In this document: positions 26,267 through 35,824 of the stretch, in pieces | How positions within the stretch are numbered: position 1 is the first letter of the stretch | Layout of the letters: every line of letters starts with the position of its first letter | Source: an uncultured Aquimarina sp. | Lineage (GTDB): Bacteria; Bacteroidota; Bacteroidia; Flavobacteriales; Flavobacteriaceae | NCBI RefSeq assembly: GCF_947500065.1 | Contig: NZ_CANMQT010000012.1 | Span: 81,111 to 145,110 of the forward strand | DNA length: 64,000 nt | Reading direction: 5' to 3' | Made by a program: the position numbers and the translations under genes | Notes under the pieces: generated by a model | Database searches by the model: none | The model's input: only the letters and a program-made list of their open reading frames with translations | What the model was told of the DNA's origin: nothing

Positions 26267-27697
26267 TTAACAATCACTTAAGCTTACTTTAATTGCTAAA
26301 CCTCCTTCACTAGTTTCTTTGTATTTCGTATTCATATCTTTTGCTGTTTCCCACATAGTTTCTATTACTTTGTCCAAAGGAACTTTAGCATTAGATGCAT
26401 CAGAGTCTAAAGCCATTTCACAAGCATTAATCGCTTTTATAGCCCCCATCGCGTTTCGTTCTATACAAGGAATTTGTACCAAACCACCGATAGGATCACA
26501 GGTTAAACCTAGATGATGTTCCATGGCTATTTCGCTTGCCATCACTACTTGTTCTGGACTACCACCCATTAATTCAGTTAATGCTCCTGCTGCCATAGCT
26601 GAAGAAACTCCAATTTCCGCCTGACAACCTCCCATAGCGGCAGATATAGTGGCACCTTTTTTAAATAAACTGCCAATTTCTCCGGCTACTAACATGAATT
26701 GTTTTATATCATCAAAATTAGCATCGTGATTTTCAATCACCATATAGTACATCATTACTGCAGGGATAACACCAGCACTTCCGTTTGTTGGTGCGGTAAC
26801 AACTCTACCTAAAGAAGCATTCACCTCATTTACGGCGAGTGCGAAACAAGATACCCATTTTAGTATCTGACGAAACTTTACCTCAGTATCTCTAATAGAT
26901 TCTACCCATTCTGTATGATTAGCGTATTGTTTAGTTCCGATTAGTTTTTTATGTGTATCAAAAGCTCGTCGCCTTACATTTAATCCTCCAGGAAGTGTGC
27001 CTTCTGTATGACAACCGAGATACATAGACTCTAGCATGACATCCCATATATCTGCTATTCTTGCATCTATTTCTTTATCACTTTGAAGAGAGCGTTCATT
27101 TTCTAAAACAATTTCTGATATCTTTTTATCCTTTTTTTGACAGTATGTTAAAAGATCTGTTGCTTTTTGGATGGGAAGTGGAAACTCTCTAAAAGCTTCC
27201 ATTTTTTTCTTTTCTCTTTTTCGCTCTTCTTTTACAACAAAACCTCCTCCGATAGAATAGAATGTGGAGGCAATTTTTTGATTATTTTTTAATGTTGCGT
27301 TAAAAGTTATTGCATTAGGATGAAATTCTTTAAACTCTTTATTAAATATAATATGAACTTCTGGATCAAAATTAATTTCTAATTCTTTATTAAGAAATAA
27401 AATTTTGTTAGATTTTATTTCGTCCACAATACTAGAAATAGAAGAAACATCAATAGTCTGAGGATCATATCCACATAAACCTAGCATAGAAGCAATGTCA
27501 GTAGCATGCCCTTTGCCAGTTAATGAGAGTGACCCAAATAGGTCTACCGTAATTGTTTCTATTGAGTCAAAGAAATTATTTTCTTTCAATTCGGCTATCC
27601 AGCGCCTACCTGCTCTCCAAGGGCCAAAAGTGTGTGAGCTAGAAGGACCTACGCCTATTTTTAGCATATCAAAAACACTGATACATTCCATAATCAA
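26267..27697 (-). CDS. sdaA: L-serine ammonia-lyase, single-chain iron-sulfur type
   Basis: 476 aa. Deaminates L-serine to pyruvate using an oxygen-sensitive [4Fe-4S] cluster. The N-terminal beta domain (SVFDMLKIGVGPSSSHTFGPWRAG) and the C-terminal alpha domain are fused. Candidate cluster cysteines lie in MYLGCHTEGTLPGG, GGCQAEIGVSSAMAAG and LTCDPIGGLVQIPCIERN. The third codon is also ATG and may be the true start (MECISVFDM). Assignment secure. Confidence 0.96.
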   Translation of the reverse strand: MIMECISVFDMLKIGVGPSSSHTFGPWRAGRRWIAELKENNFFDSIETITVDLFGSLSLTGKGHATDIASMLGLCGYDPQTIDVSSISSIVDEIKSNKILFLNKELEINFDPEVHIIFNKEFKEFHPNAITFNATLKNNQKIASTFYSIGGGFVVKEERKREKKKMEAFREFPLPIQKATDLLTYCQKKDKKISEIVLENERSLQSDKEIDARIADIWDVMLESMYLGCHTEGTLPGGLNVRRRAFDTHKKLIGTKQYANHTEWVESIRDTEVKFRQILKWVSCFALAVNEVNASLGRVVTAPTNGSAGVIPAVMMYYMVIENHDANFDDIKQFMLVAGEIGSLFKKGATISAAMGGCQAEIGVSSAMAAGALTELMGGSPEQVVMASEIAMEHHLGLTCDPIGGLVQIPCIERNAMGAIKAINACEMALDSDASNAKVPLDKVIETMWETAKDMNTKYKETSEGGLAIKVSLSDC

Positions 27698-27838
27698 TAT
27701 TTGTGTGTAATATTAAGGCGGTAAATATAGGGTATTGATAAAAAAGAATACTTTTTTTTAAGGAATACTTAAGGTAGATGTTTTGTTTTCTTTTTTTTAT
27801 TGTGTTTTGGAATTTGACTACTTATTATGTAAGAATAA

Positions 27839-27879
27839 TGACATCCTGTCAGCAAGATCGTCATGGCATAATCATTGAC
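27839..27879 (+). promoter_or_regulatory. Sigma-54-like promoter with adjacent inverted repeat upstream of dnaK
   Basis: TGGCAT at 27864-27869 and TTGAC at 27875-27879 match the -24/-12 pattern TGGCAC-N5-TTGC with exact spacing; the only key deviation is A for C at -12. Immediately upstream is TGACA-TCC-TGTCA (27839-27851), a perfect 5-3-5 inverted repeat that could bind a regulator. No CIRCE element is visible. Suggests stress control by RpoN or by a repressor/activator at the repeat; inference only. Confidence 0.45.
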
Positions 27880-27931
27880 TTATGTGCAATGAATTATTAG
27901 GAACAACACTAAAACATTTATATATAGTAAT

Positions 27932-29845
27932 ATGAGTAAGATAATAGGAATAGATTTAGGGACAACGAACTCTTGTGTTTCTGTAATGGAAGGTAATGAG
28001 CCCGTTGTTATCCCTAATGCTGAAGGTAAGAGAACTACTCCATCTGTAATTGCATTTGTAGAAGGAGGAGAGATTAAAGTTGGTGATCCTGCAAAACGTC
28101 AGGCCGTTACAAACCCAACTAAAACAATCTCTTCTATTAAAAGATTTATGGGGAATAAATTCTCGGAATCAGCAAAAGAAGCAGAAAGAGCTGCGTATAA
28201 AGTAGTAAAAGGAGATAATAATACACCTCGAGTTGATATCGACGGTCGTTTATATACACCACAAGAATTATCTGCTATGACACTTCAGAAAATGAAGAAA
28301 ACAGCAGAAGATTATCTTGGACAAGATGTGACTAGAGCAGTAATTACTGTACCGGCATATTTTAATGATGCACAACGTCAGGCTACTAAAGAAGCTGGAG
28401 AAATTGCAGGTCTTAAAGTAGAAAGAATTATCAATGAGCCAACAGCGGCTGCATTGGCATATGGTCTTGATAAAAAAGGTACTGATCAGAAGATCGTAGT
28501 ATTTGATTTTGGTGGAGGTACGCATGATGTATCTATCCTAGAATTAGGAGATGGTGTATTTGAAGTATTATCAACTGATGGAGATACGCATTTAGGTGGA
28601 GATGATGTAGATCAAAAAATTATAGACTGGTTGGCAGAAGAGTTTAAAAGTGAGGAAGATATGGACCTACGTAAGGATCCAATGGCTTTACAACGTCTTA
28701 AAGAAGCAGCAGAAAAAGCGAAGATAGAATTATCTTCTTCTTCTCAGACTGAGATCAATTTACCATATGTAACGGCTACTGCAAGTGGTCCTAAGCACTT
28801 AGTGAGATCATTAACCAAAGCTAAATTTGATCAACTAATTGATGATTTGGTAAAACGTACTGTAGAACCTTGTCGTACTGCTCTTAAAGCAGCAGGATTG
28901 TCTACAAGTGATATCGATGAAATTATTTTAGTAGGAGGATCTACTCGTATTCCTGCGGTTCAGGAGGCAGTAGAGAAATTCTTTGGTAAAGCACCAAGTA
29001 AAGGAGTAAATCCTGATGAGGTAGTAGCTGTTGGAGCTGCAATCCAAGGTGGAGTACTTACAGGAGATGTAAAGGATGTATTGTTATTAGATGTTACACC
29101 ACTTTCTCTAGGTATTGAGACAATGGGTAACGTTATGACTAAGCTGATTGAAGCAAATACTACGATTCCTACTAAGAAATCACAAGTATTTTCTACCGCA
29201 GCAGATAATCAACCTTCTGTAGAGATTCACGTACTACAAGGAGAACGTCCTATGGCAGCTGGTAATAAGACTATTGGTCGTTTCCACTTAGATGGAATTC
29301 CACCAGCACAAAGAGGAACACCTCAGATCGAAGTTACTTTTGATATAGATGCTAATGGTATTATCAAAGTTTCTGCTACAGATAAGGCAACTAATAAGTC
29401 TCAGGATATTCGTATCGAAGCATCTTCTGGATTAACAGAAGAGGAAATCGAGAAAATGAAGCAGGAAGCAGAAGCTAATGCTGAAGCGGATAAAGCAGCA
29501 AAAGAAACTGCAGATAAGCTAAATGAAGCAGATGGAATGATTTTCCAAACGGAAAAGCAGCTTAAGGAATTTGGAGATAAAATTTCTGATGATAATAAGA
29601 AGCCAGTAGAAGAAGCTTTAGAAGAATTAAAGAAAGCTTATGAAACTAAAGATCTTGCTGTCATACAACCAGCACTTGATAAAATCAATGAAGCTTGGAA
29701 AGCAGCTAGTGAAGAGATGTATAAAGCGCAAGCTGAAGCACAAGGTGGTGCGGCAGGACCAGACGCTGGAGCAGGAGCACAACCTGAAGGAGGAGATGCT
29801 GAAGCTAGTGATGTGGAAGATGTAGATTTTGAAGAAGTGAAATAA
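27932..29845 (+). CDS. dnaK: Molecular chaperone DnaK (Hsp70)
   Basis: 637 aa, full length. The N-terminal ATPase domain shows IIGIDLGTTNSCV, VPAYFNDAQRQAT, FDFGGGTHDVSILE and LVGGSTRIPAVQ. The substrate-binding domain contains LLDVTPLSLGIET. The helical lid ends in a Gly/Ala-rich tail and DVEDVDFEEVK, the usual DnaK end. In the phosphate-2 motif a His replaces the more common Phe/Tyr. dnaJ and grpE are not adjacent. It is monocistronic, bounded by a sigma-54-like promoter and a strong terminator. Confidence 0.99.
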   Translation: MSKIIGIDLGTTNSCVSVMEGNEPVVIPNAEGKRTTPSVIAFVEGGEIKVGDPAKRQAVTNPTKTISSIKRFMGNKFSESAKEAERAAYKVVKGDNNTPRVDIDGRLYTPQELSAMTLQKMKKTAEDYLGQDVTRAVITVPAYFNDAQRQATKEAGEIAGLKVERIINEPTAAALAYGLDKKGTDQKIVVFDFGGGTHDVSILELGDGVFEVLSTDGDTHLGGDDVDQKIIDWLAEEFKSEEDMDLRKDPMALQRLKEAAEKAKIELSSSSQTEINLPYVTATASGPKHLVRSLTKAKFDQLIDDLVKRTVEPCRTALKAAGLSTSDIDEIILVGGSTRIPAVQEAVEKFFGKAPSKGVNPDEVVAVGAAIQGGVLTGDVKDVLLLDVTPLSLGIETMGNVMTKLIEANTTIPTKKSQVFSTAADNQPSVEIHVLQGERPMAAGNKTIGRFHLDGIPPAQRGTPQIEVTFDIDANGIIKVSATDKATNKSQDIRIEASSGLTEEEIEKMKQEAEANAEADKAAKETADKLNEADGMIFQTEKQLKEFGDKISDDNKKPVEEALEELKKAYETKDLAVIQPALDKINEAWKAASEEMYKAQAEAQGGAAGPDAGAGAQPEGGDAEASDVEDVDFEEVK

Positions 29846-29867
29846 GAATAGTTATTCTATATAAAAA

Positions 29868-29898
29868 ATGCACAGCTCTCGCTGTGCATTTTTTTTTT
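29868..29898 (+). terminator. Terminator of dnaK
   Basis: Stem atgcacagc (29869-29877) / gctgtgcat (29881-29889), three-base loop, then a run of ten T. Strong rho-independent terminator. Confidence 0.9.
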
Positions 29899-30046
29899 CT
29901 TTTATATGTAGCTATAACAAAAAATAGTTTTAATTTTATCCAGGCTTATATACCCCTATAGTATTTTATTTCACACACAGCTATTCTTAATATAGGTAAC
30001 CGCTATCAGATCTCACAAAGTTTGATCTAAGTAATGGAATATACTA

Positions 30047-31354
30047 ATGAGTTTATCGCAAGTTTTTCGTAGAAAGATATTTTGGTTTTTTGATATCCTT
30101 AAAGGAAATGATATTAAGAAGCATTATCAAGATATACAAGAGTTGATTGAGAACCCAAATTCTCAAACTACTCAAGCTAAGAAAGATCTATATCTTCAGG
30201 AAATTCTGCAACATGCTGTGAGTACTACCTGGTTCTATCAAAAATATGCTGGCTATAATTCTATCTCGGATTTTCCGATAATTAACAAAAATATGATTCG
30301 TGATAATTTTGAAGAATTCAAGTCTTCAAAATATAAAACAAAGAACTGTGTTTTAGTTTTTACTAGCGGCTCTACCGGTGCTCCCTTTTCCATTTTACAA
30401 AATATGAGTAAACGTTGTCGGAATACAGGAGATAACCTATATTTTTCTAATAAATCAGGATATGAAATTGGACAAAAACTAATATATGTAAAAATCTGGG
30501 ACGATAATTATAAACATAATATGTTATCAAGGTATTGGTGGCAGAATATACATCCCAAAAGCGTTTTTAAATTATCGGATAAAGAAATCGAGAAGTTTAT
30601 TATAGAGTTGACTAAAGATACTTCGAAGAAAAGTTTTCTAGGATATACCTCTGCACTTACCACTATTTGTCAATATTTAGACAAAATAAAAGCTGCACCC
30701 ATAGAATCCAATGTTCAATCTGTCATAACAATGTCAGAAGGGCTTAATGAATATGTTAGATATTCCGTGAAAAAGTATTTTGGTATTACGCCAGTATCAA
30801 GGTATTCTAATAATGAAAATGGAATTTTGGCACAAGAAGATCGAGATAAAACATCCAAGTTTATCATTAATACTGCCAGTTATTATATAGAGATTTTTGA
30901 TCTCGATAAAGATGTTCTCGTAGATCATGGGAAAAAAGGCAGGATTATGGTCACCGACTTGCATAATTACGCGATGCCTTTAATTAGATATGATACAGGA
31001 GATGTAGGGACTATGGATCTGGATGAAAATAATATATCTTATCTCTCATCGATAGAAGGTAGGAAATTGGATCTTATTTATGATACTAAAGGTGAAATAA
31101 TACCTTCTCATGTTTCGTATAAGTTATGTAAGTATGGAGATTATAAACAGTTTCAGTTAGTACAGCGTGGTGAAAAAGATTATTTGATTAAATTAAATAC
31201 AGATAAAAAGGTAGACGAAATTAAGATGTTAGAAGAGTATAAAGGATATTTTGGTCAAGATGCCAATATAGTGATACAATATGTCGAAGAAATTCCTTTA
31301 CTTTCTTCAGGAAAAAGAAGAGAAGTGACAAATACGTACCACTCTCAATTATAG
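30047..31354 (+). CDS. CapK/PaaK-like adenylate-forming enzyme
   Basis: 435 aa. The AMP-binding P-loop-like motif VLVFTSGSTGAPFSI lies at about 105-120. The motif MPLIRYDTGDVGTM (about 310-325) is the conserved RYDTGD of the phenylacetate-CoA ligase/CapK subgroup. It lacks the full-size C-terminal domain of acyl-CoA synthetases. Such CapK-like proteins occur in capsule or surface-polysaccharide loci, but here it stands alone after dnaK. The substrate, perhaps an acyl or aryl acid attached to a surface sugar, is unknown. Family confident. Confidence 0.82.
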   Translation: MSLSQVFRRKIFWFFDILKGNDIKKHYQDIQELIENPNSQTTQAKKDLYLQEILQHAVSTTWFYQKYAGYNSISDFPIINKNMIRDNFEEFKSSKYKTKNCVLVFTSGSTGAPFSILQNMSKRCRNTGDNLYFSNKSGYEIGQKLIYVKIWDDNYKHNMLSRYWWQNIHPKSVFKLSDKEIEKFIIELTKDTSKKSFLGYTSALTTICQYLDKIKAAPIESNVQSVITMSEGLNEYVRYSVKKYFGITPVSRYSNNENGILAQEDRDKTSKFIINTASYYIEIFDLDKDVLVDHGKKGRIMVTDLHNYAMPLIRYDTGDVGTMDLDENNISYLSSIEGRKLDLIYDTKGEIIPSHVSYKLCKYGDYKQFQLVQRGEKDYLIKLNTDKKVDEIKMLEEYKGYFGQDANIVIQYVEEIPLLSSGKRREVTNTYHSQL

Positions 31355-31396
31355 TTTTAGAGTACTTATTTAGATTCAATTCCTGAGTAAGTAAAG

Positions 31397-32071
31397 TTAT
31401 TTGTTTATTCTTTTCAAGGCCTCCTTCTGACTAAGCGGCTTTAATCCAGCTGTAGTTACAAATGATACTACTTCATCAGGGTTAACTTTCGAGTATTCTC
31501 GTAAAGACCATCCAATTGCTTTTTGAATAAAAAATTCTGAAGATGATTTATGTTCTAAGCATATATCGAATAAGATTGTAGCATCAGTTTTATCTTTATA
31601 TCCTAATTGAAAAAGAATAGCACTTCTATTTAACCACATATTTTCTGAAGAAGAAAACATTGTTATTATACGTCCAATCTCATCAGGGAATTGAATCAAA
31701 TAATTACCTAAAATATGTTTGGCAATAAAATCAACAGAATCCCACCAAGAATTTGTTATAATCAAATCTTTAATGAAATCAATTGCTTGAATTTTATACT
31801 TTTTCTTTAAGAATTTATCAGCTAGTTCGATAGCACAGTAATGTAATTCCCGTTTAGGTTTGTTGTATAAATTAGTTACAATAGGAATTATGTTTTTATG
31901 AGATAATTCGCTTTTATACTCTTGGACAGTTTGTTTTAATAACTGTTTTCTTAGAGGAGCTTTTACACCGTATAATGAAAAGAGATTCTTCAAATATGCC
32001 TCCATTGCTAGTGCATTTTCTTCATTGACATTACTTTCAAATTTGGAAATTAGTTCAGAAATAAACTGCAT
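31397..32071 (-). CDS. DNA alkylation repair protein, AlkD-like HEAT-repeat glycosylase
   Basis: 224 aa, typical length. Removes bulky or cationic alkylated bases (3-methyladenine, 7-methylguanine). The six HEAT-like helical repeats are visible, with the diagnostic WWDSVDFIAKHILG, ENMWLNRSAILFQLGYK and FFIQKAIGWSLREYSK, which carry the Trp, Asp and Arg residues lining the DNA cleft. Convergent with the CapK-like gene; no operon partner. Confidence 0.93.
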   Translation of the reverse strand: MQFISELISKFESNVNEENALAMEAYLKNLFSLYGVKAPLRKQLLKQTVQEYKSELSHKNIIPIVTNLYNKPKRELHYCAIELADKFLKKKYKIQAIDFIKDLIITNSWWDSVDFIAKHILGNYLIQFPDEIGRIITMFSSSENMWLNRSAILFQLGYKDKTDATILFDICLEHKSSSEFFIQKAIGWSLREYSKVNPDEVVSFVTTAGLKPLSQKEALKRINK

Positions 32072-32206
32072 TTATTTAAATTTTAAAACCAATATAAGAA
32101 TCATTATAATGTAAAACACTAATTCTCAAACAAATTATAAATGAACGATAACAAATTCTCAAAACACTTGTAATGAGTTAGATATGTTCTGTGTTTTTAA
32201 CTAAAG

Positions 32207-32674
32207 TTGGGTAACAATGTTGCGGCCAAGTATATGGATATCAATACTATAAGGTGTCTAAATGGAGTAAACTCTGGACAGAATAACTTAACTAATTTTC
32301 CGATCGATTTAGATAACGATAGTAAGGATTGTATAGGACAATCAGGTGGTGATATTACAGATAGAGGAAGCGGATATTTATTTAATATCAATTGGTTGGA
32401 ATTCTCAGGTGATACAAAAAGCCCTGCAGATACTTTGGGTAAGGATGTAAAACCTATTAAGTTATATCCCAACCTTGCATCAGAAGTAATTTATTTAGAA
32501 AATGGAGCAAAGACGATTGTAGAGATCTATGATAGTCTTGGTAAGAAAATACTAATAACAATTATTCAAAATACAAAGGAACCTATTGAAATAAGTAAAC
32601 TGATAAAAGGAGTATATTTCGTGAAAATTAATAAAGACGGAAACATTATTTATCGACAAATTATAAAAAAGTAG
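32207..32674 (+). pseudogene. Orphan C-terminus of a secreted CBM6-T9SS protein
   Basis: The frame opens right after a stop codon with only a TTG as start and has no signal peptide. Its first half resembles the end of a family-6 carbohydrate-binding module (GSGYLFNINWLEFSG, where NINWLEF is the usual last strand). Its second half is a T9SS type A sorting domain (VKPIKLYPNLASEVIYLENG..IYDSLGKKI..LIKGVYFVKI..). A T9SS cargo without a Sec signal cannot be exported, so this is most likely the stump of a deleted polysaccharide-degrading enzyme. Expression as a small protein is not excluded. Confidence 0.7.
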
Positions 32675-32681
32675 GACAATT

Positions 32682-32715
32682 AAAAAGCCAATGAAAGATC
32701 TTTCATTGGCTTTTT
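32682..32715. terminator. Bidirectional terminator
   Basis: aaaaagccaatgaaaga / tctttcattggcttttt, a perfect 17-bp stem with A and T runs on both sides, between two convergent genes. Confidence 0.9.
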
Positions 32716-32748
32716 CTTATTTAAATTTAGAAGTCTATTTTATGTTTT

Positions 32749-33801
32749 TTATCTGATGAATTTTAAAAATTTAGAATCAGATCGGGCAATATATAACCCT
32801 CTTGGTAGTGAAGATAAATCTACACTTGCTGTATTATTGACATCTGTTACTTCAAATATTTTTTTACCTAATGTATTATATATGTCTAAGAATGTAGCTT
32901 CAATAGAATCATTAATTATTAAAGATGTTGAAGCGTTATTAAAATATAGTTGATCACTATCAAAAATAAAATCGTTAGTAGTTAGTAGTGGTGAAACATT
33001 GATCTCAGGATATGCTCCCGTAACACTCCAATCTACGTCTGAATTAGCATCTGGATTTACAGCAGAAGATAGTTTTCCGAAAATATAATATTTCGTTCCT
33101 GATAGGGAAGAGCTAATCGGAAAATCGGACGGAATATCAAGTGTTACCGTTGTTGAGACATCTGTTCCGGCAGTAACAGTCGGAGTAACAATAATAGCAG
33201 TACCATTTGCAGTAGTACCTCCAAAAATACCAGGCACATCAGCTTCGAAAATTTGAAATTGCGTAGCAACATCCATAGATGCTGTATAGGTGTAGTTTAA
33301 AGTTATAGGTTCTCCAGCAGCTACAGAAATGGGATTCGCAGAATCATAGGTTATAGAATACGGAGGACTCGTAACTGTTATTAATGGGTATACTCCTCCT
33401 GTGTCCCAGGTTGCATCTGTTGTAGCATCGGAATTTGCAGCAGAAGATAGTTTACCAAAAATGCGATATTCGGTTCCTGATAATGATGAGGATAACGGAA
33501 AATTAGTTGGTATATTAAGAGTAATTGTGGCTGTTACATCAGTTCCAGCATCAAGAGTAGGGAACTCAGCCACCGCCGTTCCTATAGCAGTAGTACCTCC
33601 GAAAATACCTGAATCATCGGTTTCAAAAATTTGAAATTGCGCACCTACTTGCATCGATGCGGTATATGTGTAATTTAAGGTGATGGATTGACCGGCCACA
33701 ACGGTTACCGGATCAGCAGAATCATAGCTAATCGCATATTGAGCAGTTGCGCTACAAAAAAATCCTAAACATAATAGCGTTGAAAATAATCTTTTTATCA
33801 T
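32749..33801 (-). CDS. Secreted T9SS-sorted protein with two duplicated beta modules
   Basis: The start is placed at the ATG ending at 33801 (MIKRLFSTLLCLGFFCSATAQ, a clear signal peptide); an upstream ATG at 33837 would add 12 unlikely residues. The mature part has two copies of a roughly 125-residue module: YDSADPVTVVAGQSITLNYT... and YDSANPISVAAGEPITLNYT..., each with TASM.V.(A/T)QFQIFE and LSGT.Y.IFGKLSSA. The C-terminus is a T9SS type A sorting domain (DIYNTLGKKIFEV.. LPRGLYIARSD). Predicted cell-surface or secreted protein; the modules are not a family I recognise. Confidence 0.8.
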   Translation of the reverse strand: MIKRLFSTLLCLGFFCSATAQYAISYDSADPVTVVAGQSITLNYTYTASMQVGAQFQIFETDDSGIFGGTTAIGTAVAEFPTLDAGTDVTATITLNIPTNFPLSSSLSGTEYRIFGKLSSAANSDATTDATWDTGGVYPLITVTSPPYSITYDSANPISVAAGEPITLNYTYTASMDVATQFQIFEADVPGIFGGTTANGTAIIVTPTVTAGTDVSTTVTLDIPSDFPISSSLSGTKYYIFGKLSSAVNPDANSDVDWSVTGAYPEINVSPLLTTNDFIFDSDQLYFNNASTSLIINDSIEATFLDIYNTLGKKIFEVTDVNNTASVDLSSLPRGLYIARSDSKFLKFIR

Positions 33802-34098
33802 AATTACAAATTTCAAAACATTGCTTTTTTGACACAACCTGTGTCAATGTTTTAACAATGTCAATTAGTTTACACTAAATTTATAGTTAAGAATAAATCT
33901 TAAGTATAAGAATTGTTGCAATTGATAATAATTTTGATGTATGAGTCTTACGTATACGCTTTAATACGTTGTTTAATTGCTAAACAAGTAATTTTTGGTC
34001 TCCATAATTATAAAAATTAGAATTAGAGAAGTAATAATTTAAGAATATGTTTTAGTTTCAAATAATTAAGTCATTAAGTTCCTATCATAAGTTCATTT

Positions 34099-35820
34099 TT
34101 AAAACCCAATAGCAGTATCATCACCACGTTTATCGGCACCTCCTTCTAGACTACCATCAGGTAACACAAGAATACCATCGACTTTACCAATAACTCTGGT
34201 TTCTTCTTCATTGGTTTTATAGCCTTTTAATTTTAGGCTATCCAATACATTTTTATCGAATGAATCTGGTTCAAAAATAACAACATCTGGTAACCATTGA
34301 TGGTGAAAACGTGGAGCATTTACAGCATCTTGCATAGTCATTTCGTATTCTTTTACATTTAATATGGTTTGTAAGACAGATGTAATAATTGTGGATCCTC
34401 CAGGAGTTCCAACGGACATCCATAATTCGCCATCTTTTTCTACAAGAGTTGGAGTCATCGAACTTAACATTCTTTTCTCAGGAGCAATTGCATTAGCTTC
34501 AGCACCAAGTAAACCAAACATATTAGGAGTACCTGGTTTAGCGCTAAAATCATCCATTTCATTGTTTAAAAAGAATCCTAATTCAGGAACATAAAGCTTG
34601 GAACCATAGGCACCATTTAAGGTTGTGGTTACAGAAATGGCATTCCCGAATTGATCAATAATAGAGTAGTGGGTAGTTTCACTACTTTCATAGCCAGGAA
34701 TACTTCCATAGCTAAGATCAGAGGATAACGTAGCTTTTTCAAGATTAAAATCATTCATTCTTCCAGATAGATAAGCATCACTTATTAATGTGTCTATTGG
34801 GATTTTCACAAAATCAGGATCACCCAGATAAAAACTCCTATCGGCATAAGCTCTTCGTTCTGCTTCGGTTATTATTTGAATCGACTTCAAAGTATTATGT
34901 CCATAAGTACTGAGGTCGTAAGGTTCTATCATTTTCATGATTTGTGCCAGACATACACCTCCACTAGAAGGTGGAGACATGGATATAACATTAAGGTTTT
35001 TGTATGTGAATTGGACAGGGTCACGCCACTTAGCTTCATACTTATTTAGATCTTCCATGGTGATAACACCACCTTTAGATTGTATATAGTCTACTATTTT
35101 TTGACCAGTTTCTCCTTTGTAAAACTCATCTCGTCCATTTTTTATAATTCTATTAAGAGTGGCGGCGAGCATTGGATTTTTTATTGTATCGAGTGCTTTA
35201 TACGTTTTGGCATATAGTATGGTGTCGTTATTAGTTTCTATAAAGAGTTCTTTAAAATGCTGTAATCTTTTTTCTTGCTTTTCTGTAATTACATAACCAT
35301 TCTCAGCTAGCTGAACAACAGGAGTTAACAATTCCTTTATAGATAATGTTCCAAACTTTTGATGTACTTCAAATATACCAGCAATGGTTCCAGGTACTCC
35401 AACTGCCATGGATCCTAATTGACTTTTTTCTGGTATTGGATCTCCATTTTTATCTAAATACATATCCTTAAATGCTGCTAAAGGAGCTTTTTCGCGATAG
35501 TCAATCGCTCCCGTTTCTCCATTAGCTTTTCTGTATACCATAAAACCGCCACCGCCTAGATTACCAGCATAGGGGTACGAAACGGCGAGTGCCATTTCTG
35601 TAGCTACCATCGCATCAAACACATTTCCACCTTTTTTTAGAATATCTCTTCCTATTTTAGAAGCTTCTTCGCGAGCAGAAACAACCATAGCGTTTTTTTC
35701 GACTACTCCTAAAACTGGCTCAGGTTTAGTCTCAATATCTATAGGTTTTTCAGGGTTTGTTTTGCAGGAGATAATTGAAATAAGAAGTAAAAGGTAAAGC
35801 AATCGCATAGTAATCAACAT
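34099..35820 (-). CDS. ggt: Gamma-glutamyltransferase (lipoprotein)
   Basis: 573 aa. N-terminal nucleophile hydrolase that cleaves glutathione and gamma-glutamyl amides in the periplasm. The lipobox LLLISIISC suggests membrane anchoring. Family motifs: GGNVFDAMVATEMALAVSYP, GNLGGGGFMVYR, IDYREKAPL, and the autoprocessing site ETTHYSIIDQFGNAISVTTT with the nucleophile Thr, then GSKLYVPELGFFLNNEMDDF. Also SMTPTLVEKDGELWMSVGTPGGS split over the usual positions. It lies 4 bases after a MORN lipoprotein in a three-gene operon. Confidence 0.95.
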   Translation of the reverse strand: MLITMRLLYLLLLISIISCKTNPEKPIDIETKPEPVLGVVEKNAMVVSAREEASKIGRDILKKGGNVFDAMVATEMALAVSYPYAGNLGGGGFMVYRKANGETGAIDYREKAPLAAFKDMYLDKNGDPIPEKSQLGSMAVGVPGTIAGIFEVHQKFGTLSIKELLTPVVQLAENGYVITEKQEKRLQHFKELFIETNNDTILYAKTYKALDTIKNPMLAATLNRIIKNGRDEFYKGETGQKIVDYIQSKGGVITMEDLNKYEAKWRDPVQFTYKNLNVISMSPPSSGGVCLAQIMKMIEPYDLSTYGHNTLKSIQIITEAERRAYADRSFYLGDPDFVKIPIDTLISDAYLSGRMNDFNLEKATLSSDLSYGSIPGYESSETTHYSIIDQFGNAISVTTTLNGAYGSKLYVPELGFFLNNEMDDFSAKPGTPNMFGLLGAEANAIAPEKRMLSSMTPTLVEKDGELWMSVGTPGGSTIITSVLQTILNVKEYEMTMQDAVNAPRFHHQWLPDVVIFEPDSFDKNVLDSLKLKGYKTNEEETRVIGKVDGILVLPDGSLEGGADKRGDDTAIGF

Positions 35821-35824
35821 TTAA

